From NCBI GenBank assembly GCA_005884005.1, contig VAWI01000011.1, forward strand, positions 42,030 through 106,029: a stretch of 64,000 bases of DNA, in the 5' to 3' direction. The notes beneath the pieces are model-generated. The model was given only the letters and a program-made list of their open reading frames with translations. It had not been told where the DNA came from and did not search any database. Source of the stretch: Actinomycetota bacterium. GTDB taxonomy: Bacteria; Actinomycetota; Thermoleophilia; Gaiellales; Gaiellaceae. Below are positions 26,819 through 34,288 of the stretch, piece after piece (the first letter of the stretch is position 1; each line of letters opens with the position of its first letter). The translations under genes were made by a program, and so were the position numbers.

Positions 26819-28227
26819 GCGGCCTCCTCGGCGGGTTGGGCGGTGACCGGCACCGCGTCCGGCGTCGCCGCCGGAGGGTGCATGTGCGGGGCGCCGAGAT
26901 GCCCGTGCGCCTCGGTGCCGTAGCCGCCCGGGACGGGGATGTAGAACTCGGGGTAGCCCCACATTCCGTGCTCGGAGACGTCGAGGCCGGCCGTCTCGAC
27001 GTGCTCCTCGACGCGGATTCCCCAGAGCCGCTTCAGCGTCCAGAGGCAGCCGAACGAAGCGGTGAAGGTGAAGCCGCCGACCGCGATCAGACCGAGTGCC
27101 TGGACTCCGACCTGGTGGAACGAGCCCGTGTAGACGAGCCCGCCGCGGCCGGTGGCGAGGTTCGAGGCCAGCGCCGGTACCGCGAACAGCCCGGTTGCCA
27201 GCGTGCCCCAGACGCCCGCGAGACCGTGCACCGCGACGGCTCCGATCGGATCGTCGATTCCGATCCGCTCGACCAGCGGCACCGCGACGACCGCGATCAC
27301 GGCGGCCAGGAAGCCGATTACGATCGCGGCCCAGGGCGCGACGAAGCCGGACGCAGCCGTGATCGCGACGAGCGCCGCGATGACGCCGTTCAGCATCATC
27401 GAGACGTCCGGCTTCTTGAGCACGAGCCAGGCGGTCGCGATCCCGCCGAGTGCACCAGCCGCGGCGGCGACGTTCGTCGTCAGCGCGACGTAGCCGAAGT
27501 AGCCGATCTTGTCGCCGGTGATGACGGCGAGCGTCGAGCCGGGGTTGAAGCCGAACCAGCCGAACCACAGGATCAAGGTTCCGAGCACGGCGTAGGGCAT
27601 GTTGTGGCCTGGAATCGGGTTCGCACGGCCGTCGTGGCCGAACTTGCCGATCCGTGGCCCGAGCAGGATCGCGCCCGCGAGTGCCGCCAGCGCGCCCTGG
27701 TAGTGGACGACCGTCGAGCCGGCGAAGTCCTGCATCCCGAGCCCGAACAGCCAACCTCCCGAATGCCAGATCCAGTGCGAGGTGACCGAGTAGATCAGCG
27801 TGAAGGCAACCCCGAAGACGAAGTAGACCCAGAGCTTGGCCCGCTCGGCCATCGCCCCCCAGACGATCGCGAGCGAGACTCCGGCGAAGACGACTTCGAA
27901 CAGGTACGCGCCGGCGCCCGGAATCGTCGTGAAGAAAGAGTACGGCGCCTTTCCGACCGCCAGCATTGCGTCGACGGAGGGGGCGAACCCATGCGTGCCG
28001 ATGATGCTGTTGCCGTCCCCGAACGCGATCCCAAACCCGACCAGCCAATAGACGAGCGAGCAAATTCCGAAGATGAGAACGTTCTTGCCGGCGATGTGCG
28101 CGGCGTTCTTCATCCGGGTCAAGCCAGCCTCGAGGAAGGCGAAGCCTGCCTGCATGAACATGACGAGGACCGCAGCGATCACGACCCAGACGGTGTTGGC
28201 GGCGATCAGGAGGTTCGCGTTGCTCAT
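26815..28227 (-). CDS. amt: ammonium transporter
   Basis: Amt/MEP/Rh channel (470 aa, 11 helices). Family phrases include FMQAGFAFLEAGLTR near residue 24, MKNAAHIAGKN, the conserved DFAGSTVVHYQGA near residue 167 with the pore-lining histidine region, and LWFGWFGFNPGS near residue 221. A C-terminal tail with GLDVSEHGMWGYPEFY, the segment that contacts PII proteins, is intact. The glnB gene immediately upstream (4-nt overlap) is the usual Amt partner that blocks the channel when nitrogen is plentiful. Confidence 0.96.
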   Translation of the reverse strand: MSNANLLIAANTVWVVIAAVLVMFMQAGFAFLEAGLTRMKNAAHIAGKNVLIFGICSLVYWLVGFGIAFGDGNSIIGTHGFAPSVDAMLAVGKAPYSFFTTIPGAGAYLFEVVFAGVSLAIVWGAMAERAKLWVYFVFGVAFTLIYSVTSHWIWHSGGWLFGLGMQDFAGSTVVHYQGALAALAGAILLGPRIGKFGHDGRANPIPGHNMPYAVLGTLILWFGWFGFNPGSTLAVITGDKIGYFGYVALTTNVAAAAGALGGIATAWLVLKKPDVSMMLNGVIAALVAITAASGFVAPWAAIVIGFLAAVIAVVAVPLVERIGIDDPIGAVAVHGLAGVWGTLATGLFAVPALASNLATGRGGLVYTGSFHQVGVQALGLIAVGGFTFTASFGCLWTLKRLWGIRVEEHVETAGLDVSEHGMWGYPEFYIPVPGGYGTEAHGHLGAPHMHPPAATPDAVPVTAQPAEEAA

Positions 28228-28574
28228 CTCGTCTCGACCCCCTCGAGCGCGCGGCCGGACCGGTTGTGCGTGACGTTGTCGACGCGGCTCGTCCAGACGA
28301 GCCCGTCGCCGGACTCGTTGCCCGAGCGCGCCGAGTCTGCGATCGCCTCGACGACAGCGGATGCGATCTCGTCGTCGACGATGAACGTCAGCAGAGCCTT
28401 GGGCAGGAAGCGCGATTCGAAGACACGCCCCCGGTACTCGTGCGTAACGCCGCGCTGGCGCCCATGGCCGATTGCCTCGACGACGGTGACGCCGACGTGG
28501 CCGGTCTCCTCCTCGACGGCGTCGATCACCGTCTCGACTCGTTCTCGGATGACTACAGCTTCCACTTTGGTCAT
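28224..28574 (-). CDS. glnB: PII nitrogen regulatory protein
   Basis: 116-aa PII protein. The T-loop reads GHGRQRGVTHEYRG (residues about 37-50), with the tyrosine at the usual uridylylation/adenylylation position. The B-loop region lies near ESRFLPKALLTFIVDD. The C-loop is divergent and the C terminus (WTSRVDNVTHNRSGRALEG) is less typical than in GlnK. It senses 2-oxoglutarate and ATP/ADP and regulates Amt and possibly glutamine synthetase. Lies between the GNAT and amt genes with 4-nt overlaps on both sides. Confidence 0.9.
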   Translation of the reverse strand: MTKVEAVVIRERVETVIDAVEEETGHVGVTVVEAIGHGRQRGVTHEYRGRVFESRFLPKALLTFIVDDEIASAVVEAIADSARSGNESGDGLVWTSRVDNVTHNRSGRALEGVETR

Positions 28575-29113
28575 TCGATTACCTCGCTTCGTCGTTCGAG
28601 GAAGACGACGTCACGCCAGACGCCGTCGAGCTGCCCGATTCGTTCGCGGACGCCGACCTCGCGGAAACCGGAGCGCTTAAGCAGCGCTAGGCTCGCCTCG
28701 TTCTCCGAAAAGACGCCGGTTTCGAGCGTCCAAATCCCGGTGGCTTCGGTGCCTGCGACCAGCCGCTCGAGCAAGGCGGTCCCGACGCCGCGCCCGCGCG
28801 CCGCTTCTGCGACATAGGCGCTGACCTCGGCGACGCCGGCGTAGCAGCAGCGACTGGACACAGGCGCGAGCGCGATCCAGCCGACCACTGCAGCGTTGTC
28901 TACTGCGACGAACCGGTGCTCTGCGAGATGGCCGCGGTCCCACTCGGTCCAGCTCGGCACGCCCGTCTCGAAGGTCGCGTTACGGGTCGCGATCCCCTCA
29001 GCGTAGATCCGAGAGACGGCAGGCCAGTCGGACGGAACGAGCTCTCTGACCCGTACCCGTTTCAGGGACAGTCCCCGAACGGGGACTGTCCCTACAGCGG
29101 CTTCGAACCTCAT
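28571..29113 (-). CDS. GNAT-family N-acetyltransferase (phosphinothricin acetyltransferase-like)
   Basis: 180 aa. The GNAT fold starts near residue 20 (VRVRELVPSDWPAVSRIYAEG) and has FETGVPSW, the acetyl-CoA loop EAARGRGVGTALLERLV near residue 105, and FSENEASLALLKRSGFREVG near residue 137. This pattern is that of the Pat/Bar/MnaT group, whose members acetylate phosphinothricin or methionine sulfoximine, which are inhibitors of glutamine synthetase. The start is fixed by a TGATG overlap with the glnA stop. Residues about 7-17 are encoded by a palindromic repeat (29065-29094), an unusual in-frame insertion. Confidence 0.85.
   Translation of the reverse strand: MRFEAAVGTVPVRGLSLKRVRVRELVPSDWPAVSRIYAEGIATRNATFETGVPSWTEWDRGHLAEHRFVAVDNAAVVGWIALAPVSSRCCYAGVAEVSAYVAEAARGRGVGTALLERLVAGTEATGIWTLETGVFSENEASLALLKRSGFREVGVRERIGQLDGVWRDVVFLERRSEVIE
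29065..29094 (-). repeat. GGGACAG-family palindrome inside a coding region, copy B
   Basis: Perfect 13-bp stem AGGGACAGTCCCC/GGGGACTGTCCCT with GAAC loop, flanked by TTTC and ACAGC as in copy A. It lies within the 5' end of the GNAT gene and is translated. Confidence 0.75.
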
Positions 29114-30555
29114 CAGCAGTCGTAGTAGAGGGCGAACTCGGCCGGGTGCGGCCGCAGCCGCACGATGTCGACCTCGTTCTCTCGCTTGTAGTCGATCCAG
29201 GTGCGGATCAGCTCTTCGGTGAAGACGCCGTCGGCGAGCAGGAACTCGTGGTCGGCCTCCAACGCGTCGAGCGCCTCGGTGAGCGAGCCCGGCACCTGCG
29301 AGACGCCGCGGTCCTCTTCGAAGAGGTCCCAGTCGGCCGGCTCGCCGGCGTCGAGACCCTTCTCGATCCCGTCCAGACCCGCCATCAGCATCGCCGAGAA
29401 CGCGAGGTACGGGTTCGCCGCCGCGTCCGGGCAGCGGAACTCGATCCGCTTTGCCTTCGGCGAGTCCGAGTACATCGGGATCCGGATGCAGGCCGACCGG
29501 TTCCGCTGCGAGTAGACGAGGTTGACCGGCGCCTCGTAGCCCGGCACGAGCCGCCGGTACGAGTTCGTCGTCGGCGCGCAGAAGGCGAGCAGCGCCGGCG
29601 CATGCGCCAGTAGCCCGCCGATGTAAGTCCGGGCGAGCTGCGACAGACCGGCGTAGCCGGACTTGTCGGCCATCAGCGGCGTCCCCTCTTTCCAGAGGGA
29701 CTGATGGGTGTGCATGCCCGAGCCGTTGTCGCCGAAGAGCGGCTTCGGCATGAACGTGACCGTCTTGCCTGCCGAGCGCGCGACGTTCTTGACGACGTAC
29801 TTGTAGGTCATGACCTCGTCGGCCATGCGGGTCAACGTCGCGTAGCGGAGGTCGATCTCACACTGGCCGCCCGAAGCGACCTCGTGGTGGTGAAACTCGC
29901 AGGGGATCCCCAGCCGTTCCAACGTCAGCACCATCTCGGAGCGGAGGTTGGCCAGCGTGTCGTGCGGGGCCGGCGGGAAGTAACCCTCCTTGGGCCGCAC
30001 CGTGTAGCCCAGGCCCGGGTTACCCGAGTTCCAATGGCCCTCTTCGGAATCGATCTCGTAGTGCGCCTTGTGGTCGGCGAGCTCGTACGAGACCGTGTCG
30101 AGGACGAAGAACTCACACTCGGGTCCGATGAAGGCTGTGTCGGCCACTCCGGTCTCGCGTAGGTGCTCCTCGGCTCGCTTCGCGATCCGGCGGGGATCCT
30201 TCGCGTACGGCTGGCGCGTGACCGGGTCGACGATCTCGCAGATCAGCGAGAGCGTCGGCGCGTCGGTGAACGGATCGAGGACGGCGCTCGAGGCATCCGG
30301 CATCAACAGCATGTCCGACTCGGAAATGCCCTGCCAGCCGCGGATTGAGGAGCCGTCGAAGCCGAGTCCGTCGTCGAACGCCGACTCGTCGAACGCCGAC
30401 AGGGGCAGCGTCATGTGCTGCCAGGCGCCGAGCAGGTCGCAAAACTTGAGATCGACCATCCGTGCCTGCGTCTGACCCGCCCATTCCAACGCCTCGCGCG
30501 GCTCAGGCTGCTCGCCGCTGCCGTTGACCAGGTAATGCCGTGCCTCTGCCTCCAT
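29113..30555 (-). CDS. glnA: glutamine synthetase, type I
   Basis: 480-aa GSI. Characteristic segments: [19 protein letters not shown] near residue 60, the metal-binding GPECEFFV near residue 145, [12 protein letters not shown] near residue 270 and the arginine-rich active-site loop [13 protein letters not shown] near residue 345. Makes glutamine from glutamate, ammonia and ATP. At the position of the adenylylated tyrosine of GSI-beta enzymes (DLY) it has DLFEEDRG, that is Phe, so adenylylation control seems absent. ATG 30555 has AGAAGGAGA upstream. First gene of the nitrogen operon; its leader carries a terminator (30579-30613). Confidence 0.95.
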   Translation of the reverse strand: MEAEARHYLVNGSGEQPEPREALEWAGQTQARMVDLKFCDLLGAWQHMTLPLSAFDESAFDDGLGFDGSSIRGWQGISESDMLLMPDASSAVLDPFTDAPTLSLICEIVDPVTRQPYAKDPRRIAKRAEEHLRETGVADTAFIGPECEFFVLDTVSYELADHKAHYEIDSEEGHWNSGNPGLGYTVRPKEGYFPPAPHDTLANLRSEMVLTLERLGIPCEFHHHEVASGGQCEIDLRYATLTRMADEVMTYKYVVKNVARSAGKTVTFMPKPLFGDNGSGMHTHQSLWKEGTPLMADKSGYAGLSQLARTYIGGLLAHAPALLAFCAPTTNSYRRLVPGYEAPVNLVYSQRNRSACIRIPMYSDSPKAKRIEFRCPDAAANPYLAFSAMLMAGLDGIEKGLDAGEPADWDLFEEDRGVSQVPGSLTEALDALEADHEFLLADGVFTEELIRTWIDYKRENEVDIVRLRPHPAEFALYYDC

Positions 30556-30578
30556 CTCGTCTCCTTCTGTTGGACCAC

Positions 30579-30613
30579 AAAAAAAGGCCCAGGACTCCGC
30601 GAGTCCTGAGGCC
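30579..30613 (-). terminator. leader terminator (attenuator) of glnA operon
   Basis: On the minus strand a stem of GGCCTCAGGACTC (30613-30601) with GAGTCCTGGGCC (30597-30586) and a 3-nt loop is followed by seven Ts (30585-30579). It ends 23 bp before the glnA start and would stop transcription unless disrupted. Confidence 0.8.
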
Positions 30614-30648
30614 TCATTGCCTCCGCAGGCGTCTTCAGCGACGCCTGC
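30608..30648 (-). promoter_or_regulatory. ANTAR-like double hairpin overlapping the glnA terminator
   Basis: Minus strand: hairpin 1, GCAGGCGTC-GCTGAA-GACGCCTGC (30648-30625), then one nucleotide, then hairpin 2, GAGGC-AATGAG-GCCTC (30623-30608). Both have hexanucleotide loops with G at position 4; loop 2 also has A at position 1. Hairpin 2 shares its right arm with the left arm of the terminator, so the two exclude each other. This matches the described architecture of RNA targets of ANTAR antiterminators. Confidence 0.6.
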
Positions 30649-30657
30649 TGATCCAGG

Positions 30658-30686
30658 ACGATAGTCGGCAGCCCGGACGTTGGCAA
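30658..30686 (-). promoter_or_regulatory. sigma-70-type promoter of glnA operon
   Basis: Minus strand TTGCCA (30686-30681), 17-bp spacer, TATCGT (30663-30658). A start site about 7 nt downstream would begin the transcript just before hairpin 1. Confidence 0.65.
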
Positions 30687-30825
30687 GGGAAATTCGTTGA
30701 CGCGACGAGTGCGAGGCGGCTAAGGTGAAGCGCATGTTGCTGGCTGGTTGACACTGCGTTTTGCGCGCGCCGCCACGGTCGGTGGTGCGCTGTCTTCGTG
30801 TCCCGCCGATTCGTAGGAGAGCAAG

Positions 30826-31647
30826 GTGACCGCCGTAGAAGTCCACAACCTGCGCAAGGAATTCCTTCGCCGCGACGCCGAGCGCTCCGGCCTTCGCCGG
30901 CGCAGGCGGCGCGTGCCTGCGCTCGAGGACGTGACGTTCTCGATGGAACGCGGCGAATGCGTTGCGATCCTGGGGCAGAACGGCTCCGGGAAGTCGACGC
31001 TCGTCCGCCTGTTGTCGACCTTGCTCCTCCACGACGGCGGCAGCGCCCATGTCTTCGGGCACGACGTGTTCCGCCAGCCGCGCGCTGTGCAGCGGCTCGT
31101 CAACCGCGTCTCGGTCGAGGCGTCGTTCTTCAAGAAGATGTCCTCAACCGAGAATTTGAGCTACGCCGCTCGCTTCTACGGGATGTCCTCACGTGAGACG
31201 AAGGAGCGGATCCCCGAGATCCTCGGCCGCGTCGGATTTCCCGAGAAACGGCGCCACGAGTCGATGGAACACCTGTCGCGCGGGATGCAGCAGAAGGTCT
31301 CGCTCGCTCGCGCGCTCCTCACCTCGCCGGTGCTCCTGCTCCTGGACGAGCCCACGACGGGCCTTGACCCGCGCTCGAAGCTCGAGGTGCAGGACTTCAT
31401 CCGCGAGGTCTGGGCCTCGCACGATGCGACGATCCTGCTCTGCACGCATGACCTCGCCGAAGCGGAAGTGCTTGCCGACCGCGTCGGGATCCTCGACCGA
31501 GGCCGCCTGCTCTGCCTGGAGCCGGTCGACCAGCTCAAGGAGCGTTTCCGCTCGGAGACGCTCGAGGAGGCGTTCTTCGCCGCCACCGGACGCGAGTTCG
31601 AGCAGGAGAACGAAGACGAGGACGCGGAGAGGGGTGTGTTCGCGTGA
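30826..31647 (+). CDS. ABC-2 type exporter, ATP-binding subunit
   Basis: 273-aa ATPase. Walker [10 protein letters not shown] near residue 48, signature [15 protein letters not shown] near residue 150 (variant of LSGGQ), Walker [13 protein letters not shown] near residue 168 and the switch histidine in LLCTHDLAE. The Arg-rich N-terminal insertion [14 protein letters not shown] is unusual. Pairs with the permease at 31835. Drug, polysaccharide or lipid export is likely; the substrate is unknown. Its stop lies in a 22-bp sequence that is repeated at the permease start. Confidence 0.9.
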   Translation: MTAVEVHNLRKEFLRRDAERSGLRRRRRRVPALEDVTFSMERGECVAILGQNGSGKSTLVRLLSTLLLHDGGSAHVFGHDVFRQPRAVQRLVNRVSVEASFFKKMSSTENLSYAARFYGMSSRETKERIPEILGRVGFPEKRRHESMEHLSRGMQQKVSLARALLTSPVLLLLDEPTTGLDPRSKLEVQDFIREVWASHDATILLCTHDLAEAEVLADRVGILDRGRLLCLEPVDQLKERFRSETLEEAFFAATGREFEQENEDEDAERGVFA

Positions 31648-31839
31648 GCGGACACGCCCCTCTCGGGGGAAGGGCTCCGGGAAACCGGGAGGTTTCCCGT
31701 GACGATCTCCGTGGCGTGCGCGGCTGCGCCGCGTACGCCACGGCGTACTTAGAAGAAGAAGGGGGCTCGTGGTGGAAACCTGGTTTCCCCCACGGGAGCG
31801 AGGCGAAGCCGAGTGACGAGAGGGGTGTGTTCGCGTGAG
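31627..31839. repeat. 22-bp direct repeats flanking a palindrome-rich insert
   Basis: GAGAGGGGTGTGTTCGCGTG plus AG occurs at 31627-31648 (end of the ATPase gene) and at 31818-31839 (start of the permease gene). The 169 bp between contain palindromes GGGAAACC/GGTTTCCC, GTGGCGT...ACGCCAC and GTGGAAACC/GGTTTCC..CAC. The layout implies that an original GTGA overlap of the two genes was opened by an insertion that duplicated the junction. Confidence 0.75.
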
Positions 31840-32668
31840 AGGCGCCGCCGCAACCCTCCGGCACGAGCTGATCGGCCTCTCCGGCGTGCTGGAGCGGAAT
31901 GCCTACCTCGTCAAGCGCTACGTGTGGTGGGAACTGGCGTTCTTTGTCTGGTCGCTGGCGAACACGCTGACGATCGTCTTCATCGCCAAGGGCATTCACG
32001 CCGCGGGCGGCAAGCTCGACGTCGATCGTGCGACCACGACGCTCTTGATCGGCGCCGTGATCTGGTCGTACCTCGGCGTCGTCTTCGAGATCTTGACCGA
32101 GACCGTCGCTTGGGAGCGCTGGGAAGGGACGATCGAGTACACGTTCATGGCACCGCTCGCCCGTCCGATCCACTTGATCGGGATGGGCTTCTTCGCGGTC
32201 ATCTACGGCGTCCTTCGCACCGCGGTCCTGTTCGCCGTGATCGCGAGCTTCTTCTCGCTCAGCCTTGGCGGGGCGAACTTCGTCGCTGCGCTGATCGTGC
32301 TGGCCGTCGCGTCCGTCTCGTTCATCGGGATCGGGATGATGACCGCCGTCTTGCCCCTGATCTCGCCCGAGAAGGGGATGCAGATGGGCTTCATCGCGCA
32401 GGGGATCCTGCTCGTGATCTCGGGCGTGTACTACTCCGTCAGCGTGCTGCCGCAGTGGATGCAATGGCTCTCGACGATCTCGCCGGCGACCTACGCCCTG
32501 CGCGGAATCCGGCACGCGATCCTCGACGGTTATGGCGTCGGCGCGGTCTGGAGCGACATCTGGCCGCTGATCGTGATCGGCGCGGTCTCGATCCCGGCCG
32601 GGCTCTGGATCTTCGGCGTCGGCGAGCGACATGCGAAGCGCCACGGGAAGCTGAAGCGGTCGGGATGA
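31835..32668 (+). CDS. ABC-2 type exporter, permease subunit
   Basis: 277-aa membrane protein with six predicted helices, including LTIVFIAKGIHAAGG, TTLLIGAVIWSYLGVVFEI, FVAALIVLAVASVSFIGIGMMTAVL and LLVISGVYYSVSVLP. The last matches the ABC2_membrane family phrase GVYYPVSVLP, and the sequence YALRGIRHAILDG follows. GTG start lies within the repeated junction sequence. Forms an exporter with the ATPase upstream. Confidence 0.88.
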   Translation: MRGAAATLRHELIGLSGVLERNAYLVKRYVWWELAFFVWSLANTLTIVFIAKGIHAAGGKLDVDRATTTLLIGAVIWSYLGVVFEILTETVAWERWEGTIEYTFMAPLARPIHLIGMGFFAVIYGVLRTAVLFAVIASFFSLSLGGANFVAALIVLAVASVSFIGIGMMTAVLPLISPEKGMQMGFIAQGILLVISGVYYSVSVLPQWMQWLSTISPATYALRGIRHAILDGYGVGAVWSDIWPLIVIGAVSIPAGLWIFGVGERHAKRHGKLKRSG

Positions 32669-32736
32669 TCGCGGTCAGGCGGGCCGATTCGGATTCTGAC
32701 TTTGCCGGCGACGCATCGTCTGGAATCGCGAAGCCG

Positions 32737-32803
32737 TATAGACTGACCCGCGACCGAGGCGATGTGGCCTCAGGCGCCCGGCGCCTGGGGCTTTTGTCTT
32801 TTC
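32737..32803 (+). promoter_or_regulatory. leader of second glutamine synthetase: -10 box, ANTAR-like hairpin and terminator
   Basis: TATAGA (32737-32742) is a likely -10 box. A hairpin GAGGC-GATGTG-GCCTC (32756-32771) has a hexaloop with G at position 4. Its right arm is also the left arm of a terminator GCCTCAGGCGC (32767-32777) / GCGCCTGGGGC (32781-32791), followed by TTTTGTCTTTT. The 19-nt core GAGGC(A/G)ATG(A/T)GGCCTCAGG is shared with the glnA leader at two-mismatch level. No first hairpin is obvious upstream. Confidence 0.6.
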
Positions 32804-32817
32804 AAGGAGGTTTTCGC

Positions 32818-34182
32818 ATGGCGCAGGTCGAGAGCAGGGCGAGGGCGACGAGCGACCCGGAGGCGAGGCGCGAGGCCCTGAAACGGTTGCAGGACGAGAA
32901 CGTCGACTTCTTGCTGCTTTGGTTCACCGATATCGAGGGACACCTCAAAAGTTTCGCCGTCACACCGAGCGAGGTCGAAGAGGCGCTCAACGACGGGATG
33001 GGCTTCGACGGCTCGTCGATCACAGGATTCAACGCGATCGAGGAGTCCGACATGGTCGCAATCCCGGACCCGGCCACCTTCCAGCTCATGCCCGCTCGCG
33101 AGGGCGAGATGAAGATGGCGCGGATGATCTGCGACATCGTCACGCCCGACGGCAAGCCCTACGAGGGGGATCCGCGCTACGTCCTGCGGCGCGCGCTCGA
33201 GCGGATGCGCTCGCTCGGTTTCGACACCTTCAACGTCGGCCCCGAGCTCGAGTACTTCCTGTTCGAGAACGACAAGGGCACGGAGACGCTCGACGAGGGG
33301 GGCTACTTCGCGATGACGACGCTCGACGCCGCTTCGGGTCTTCGCCAGGAGACCGTCCACGCGCTCGAGTCGATGGGGATTCCGATCGAGTATGTCCACC
33401 ATGAGGTCGGCCCATCGCAGCACGAGATCGACATGCGCTTCGCGCCCGCGCTCGAGATGGCGGATCACACGGTCACCTACCGGCTGATCGTCAAGGAGAT
33501 CGCGAAGAAGGCCGGCTACCACGCGACGTTCATGCCGAAGCCAATCTTCGGCGAGAACGGCTCGGGTATGCATACGCACCAGTCGCTCTTCAGCGACGGC
33601 CGCAACGCCTTCTTCGACGCCGAGGACAAGTGGCACCTCTCGGCCGCCGGCAAGGCGTTCATCGCGGGCCAGCTACGCCACGCGCGCGAGATCGCTGGCA
33701 TCTTCGCTCAGTGGGTCAACTCGTACAAGCGCCTCGTGCCCGGCTACGAAGCGCCGGTCTATGTGGCCTGGTCGCAGCGGAACCGCTCGGCCCTAATTCG
33801 GATCCCCCTCTACAAGCCAGGCTCTGAGCAGGCGACGCGCGCGGAAATCCGCTGTCCCGATCCCGCTTGCAACCCGTACCTGACGTTTGCAGCGCTCCTG
33901 CACGCGGGCCTCGACGGGATCGAGCAGGGCTACGAGTTGCCGGAACCGATGGAGACGAACCTCTACCACCTGACTCCGGAGCAGCGCCGTGAGCGCGGGA
34001 TCGTCTCATTGCCGGAAACGCTCGGGGAGGCGATCGACGCGCTGGGGGAGTCCGAGCTCGCCCGTAAGGCGCTCGGGCCGCACATCTTCGAACGCTACAT
34101 CGAGCTCAAGCGCAAGGAATGGGACGAGTATCGCGTCCAGCTGACTGGTTGGGAACTCGAGCGATATCTCTCGGTCCTCTAG
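32818..34182 (+). CDS. glnA: glutamine synthetase, type I (second copy)
   Basis: 454-aa GSI starting MAQVESRARATSD, with AAGGAGG 7 nt upstream. Motifs: MGFDGSSITGFNAIEESDM near residue 61, GPELEYFLFEN near residue 140, [12 protein letters not shown] near residue 245 and WSQRNRSALIRIP near residue 320. The C-terminal region NLYHLTPEQRRERGIVSLP resembles the Bacillus-type GSI-alpha enzyme, which is shorter and feedback- rather than adenylylation-regulated. The two synthetases of the window are therefore of different subtypes. Its leader carries an attenuator like that of the other copy. Confidence 0.94.
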   Translation: MAQVESRARATSDPEARREALKRLQDENVDFLLLWFTDIEGHLKSFAVTPSEVEEALNDGMGFDGSSITGFNAIEESDMVAIPDPATFQLMPAREGEMKMARMICDIVTPDGKPYEGDPRYVLRRALERMRSLGFDTFNVGPELEYFLFENDKGTETLDEGGYFAMTTLDAASGLRQETVHALESMGIPIEYVHHEVGPSQHEIDMRFAPALEMADHTVTYRLIVKEIAKKAGYHATFMPKPIFGENGSGMHTHQSLFSDGRNAFFDAEDKWHLSAAGKAFIAGQLRHAREIAGIFAQWVNSYKRLVPGYEAPVYVAWSQRNRSALIRIPLYKPGSEQATRAEIRCPDPACNPYLTFAALLHAGLDGIEQGYELPEPMETNLYHLTPEQRRERGIVSLPETLGEAIDALGESELARKALGPHIFERYIELKRKEWDEYRVQLTGWELERYLSVL

Positions 34183-34251
34183 CAACCAACGCCGAAAAGA
34201 GGGAAGATTGCAGGCGCTTCGCCGCTGCGGCTGGCGAAGCCAACTGACGGC

Positions 34252-34288
34252 CGATCGCGAGGTGCTTATTTGCACCTCGCGGTCGTTT
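34252..34288 (+). terminator. hairpin between convergent genes
   Basis: 14-bp stem CGATCGCGAGGTGC (34252-34265) / GCACCTCGCGGTCG (34272-34285) with one mismatch and a TTATTT loop, then TTTA. It is a weak intrinsic terminator for the glutamine synthetase transcript, and the hairpin alone could serve the opposite gene. Confidence 0.5.

Noticed and set aside
26836..28680. 614-codon open frame opposite amt and glnB
   Set aside because: Highly charged Arg/Asp/Glu repeats typical of antisense frames in GC-rich coding DNA; amt and glnB are certain on the other strand.
34252..34288. Strong bidirectional terminator
   Set aside because: The stem is strong but only three Ts follow on the plus strand and none on the minus strand, so only a weak terminator is claimed.
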